From: Porticoccaceae bacterium
GTDB lineage: Bacteria; Pseudomonadota; Gammaproteobacteria; Pseudomonadales; Porticoccaceae
NCBI GenBank assembly: GCA_030741175.1
Contig: JASLVT010000081.1
Span: 1 to 6,405, forward strand
Direction of reading: 5' to 3'
Length of the DNA stretch: 6,405 nucleotides
The notes beneath the pieces are model-generated. The model saw only the letters and a program-made list of their open reading frames with translations, had not been told where the DNA came from and did not search any database. A program made the translations under genes and the position numbers. Below, one piece after another: positions 5,541 to 6,405 of the stretch; the first letter of the stretch is position 1, and the number at the start of each line of letters is the position of its first letter.

Positions 5541-6405
5541 TGCAGGCGTGGCGAATGTTATTGCGCACCTGGCGCGGTGGTCAGCTCGGGCTCATTGTCT
5601 GGTCATTGGTTTTGGCTGTTGCTGTGGTGACCTCTGTGGCATTGCTGGCCGAGAGGATAGAGCGTGCGCTGACAGCGGAATCAAGTAGTTTTCTCGCCGC
5701 GGATCTGCAAGTGCGAAGTAGTAAACCAACGCCTCTCCAATGGATTGAAAGAGCCGACCGTCAGCAGGTGCAAAGTGCACGGATGCTGACCTTTGCCTCT
5801 ATGGTCTACCACGACAGCGATATGCATCTGGCGTCGATCAAAGCCGTTGAAGGCACCTATCCACTCAGAGGATCGTTGCGCCGCACCACCACAGCATTTA
5901 CTGCGGATAGCCGGCTTATTGAGACCATTGATTATGGTCCGTCGGCAGGGGAGGCATGGGTTGATGCACGTCTGTTGCCACTGCTCAACATACAGTTGGG
6001 TGATTATATAGAGTTGGGGGAGACCCGTCTCAAGGTAACGCAGATCGTGGTTGAGGAGCCAGACAGTGGTGGCTCCTTTGGTGCTTTTGGTGCGCGGGTG
6101 TTGATGAATTACACCGACCTTGATGCCGCCGAGATCATCTTGCCTGGCAGTCGCGTTACCTACAGGTATCTGATGGCCGAGGGAGCCAGTGGCACCGATG
6201 GGCTTAATGACTATGCGGACTGGATTAAGACCCAGCTTGATGTACATGATCGATTAATCACCCCTGATGAGGCTCAGGCTAGTATCGCCGATACCATGGA
6301 CAAGGGTCGTCGCTTTTTACTATTGGCGGGGAGTATCGGTGTGGTTCTAGCCGGTATTGCACTGGCACTTGCCAGTCATCATTTTGCCGCTGGACAAACT
6401 CAGCA
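5540..6405 (+). CDS. ybbP: ABC transporter permease YbbP (FtsX/MacB-like), N-terminal part
   Basis: The frame starts at ATG 5540, in TGATG with the ybbA stop, and is still open at the right edge after 288 complete codons plus two bases. E. coli YbbP is about 800 residues, so only roughly the first third is here. Visible parts are one transmembrane helix (about 15-37), a periplasmic MacB-PCD-like domain (about 40-255) and a second helix (about 258-279). Its landmarks AADLQVRSSKP, LTFASMVY, VEEPDSGG and LPGSRVTYRY parallel the E. coli protein (GDRALRSSREVP, LTFATM, QEPDSG, QPGSRVTWRY). With YbbA it should form an inner-membrane ABC complex acting on a periplasmic or membrane substrate, probably together with TesA. 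The exact physiological substrate cannot be read from sequence. The open frame at the edge is due to the window limit, not a break. Confidence 0.93.
   Translation, partial: MQAWRMLLRTWRGGQLGLIVWSLVLAVAVVTSVALLAERIERALTAESSSFLAADLQVRSSKPTPLQWIERADRQQVQSARMLTFASMVYHDSDMHLASIKAVEGTYPLRGSLRRTTTAFTADSRLIETIDYGPSAGEAWVDARLLPLLNIQLGDYIELGETRLKVTQIVVEEPDSGGSFGAFGARVLMNYTDLDAAEIILPGSRVTYRYLMAEGASGTDGLNDYADWIKTQLDVHDRLITPDEAQASIADTMDKGRRFLLLAGSIGVVLAGIALALASHHFAAGQTQ

Noticed and set aside
5681..6247. 188-codon open frame on the - strand opposite the right-hand end
   Set aside because: The + strand frame from 5540 encodes a clear YbbP N-terminus over the same bases, while the - strand product has no recognisable family.
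4136..6405. Reading the right-hand ABC pair as LolCDE or MacB
   Set aside because: The ATPase is LolD-like, but the permease N-terminus matches YbbP landmarks (VEEPDSGG, LPGSRVTYRY) and tesA is adjacent.
1..6405. Defence system, phage, transposon, CRISPR array or biosynthetic cluster
   Set aside because: All coding space is filled by recognisable housekeeping families with similar composition, and no recombinase, repeat array, tRNA or attachment site is visible.

Overview
The window reads as an ordinary, gene-dense stretch of a gammaproteobacterial chromosome. Coding regions are separated by 0-73 bases, and there are no RNA genes, mobile elements, CRISPR arrays or phage genes. Three signs suggest the host group: a RecJ of exactly the E. 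coli length, a small DUF3094-type membrane protein (a family I know only from Gammaproteobacteria such as Pseudomonas relatives and marine groups), and a tesA / ybbA / ybbP cluster as in E. coli and Pseudomonas. The roughly balanced base composition would suit a marine cellvibrionalean or SAR92/Porticoccaceae-like bacterium, but that placement is inference only.

Left part, all on the + strand (1-4120): the last 13 codons of an upstream gene, probably bioC; bioD (dethiobiotin synthetase); a 61-residue single-pass membrane protein overlapping bioD by 4 bases; recJ (5'-3' single-strand DNA exonuclease); a ten-helix EamA/DMT-family transporter; and a methionine-R-sulfoxide reductase (msrB) with an N-terminal twin-arginine-like signal. 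Gaps are very short and no terminator hairpin is visible, so readthrough across the block is plausible. It joins the end of biotin synthesis, DNA repair, small-molecule export or import, and protein oxidation repair, which need not share a pathway.

Right part (4136-6405): tesA (SGNH esterase/lysophospholipase, secreted) lies on the - strand and converges on msrB with a 15-base gap. A 73-base spacer with two small dyads separates tesA from the divergent ybbA (ABC ATPase) and ybbP (FtsX/MacB-like permease). ybbA and ybbP share one base of their stop/start codons, and ybbP runs off the right edge after 288 codons. YbbA and YbbP should form one inner-membrane ABC complex, and the conserved linkage with tesA suggests that the periplasmic esterase works with it.

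I found no convincing undescribed system. The most interesting points are the apparently Tat-targeted MsrB without a resolving cysteine, the unknown small membrane protein coupled to bioD and followed in the same frame by recJ, and a lysine-rich tail on YbbA.
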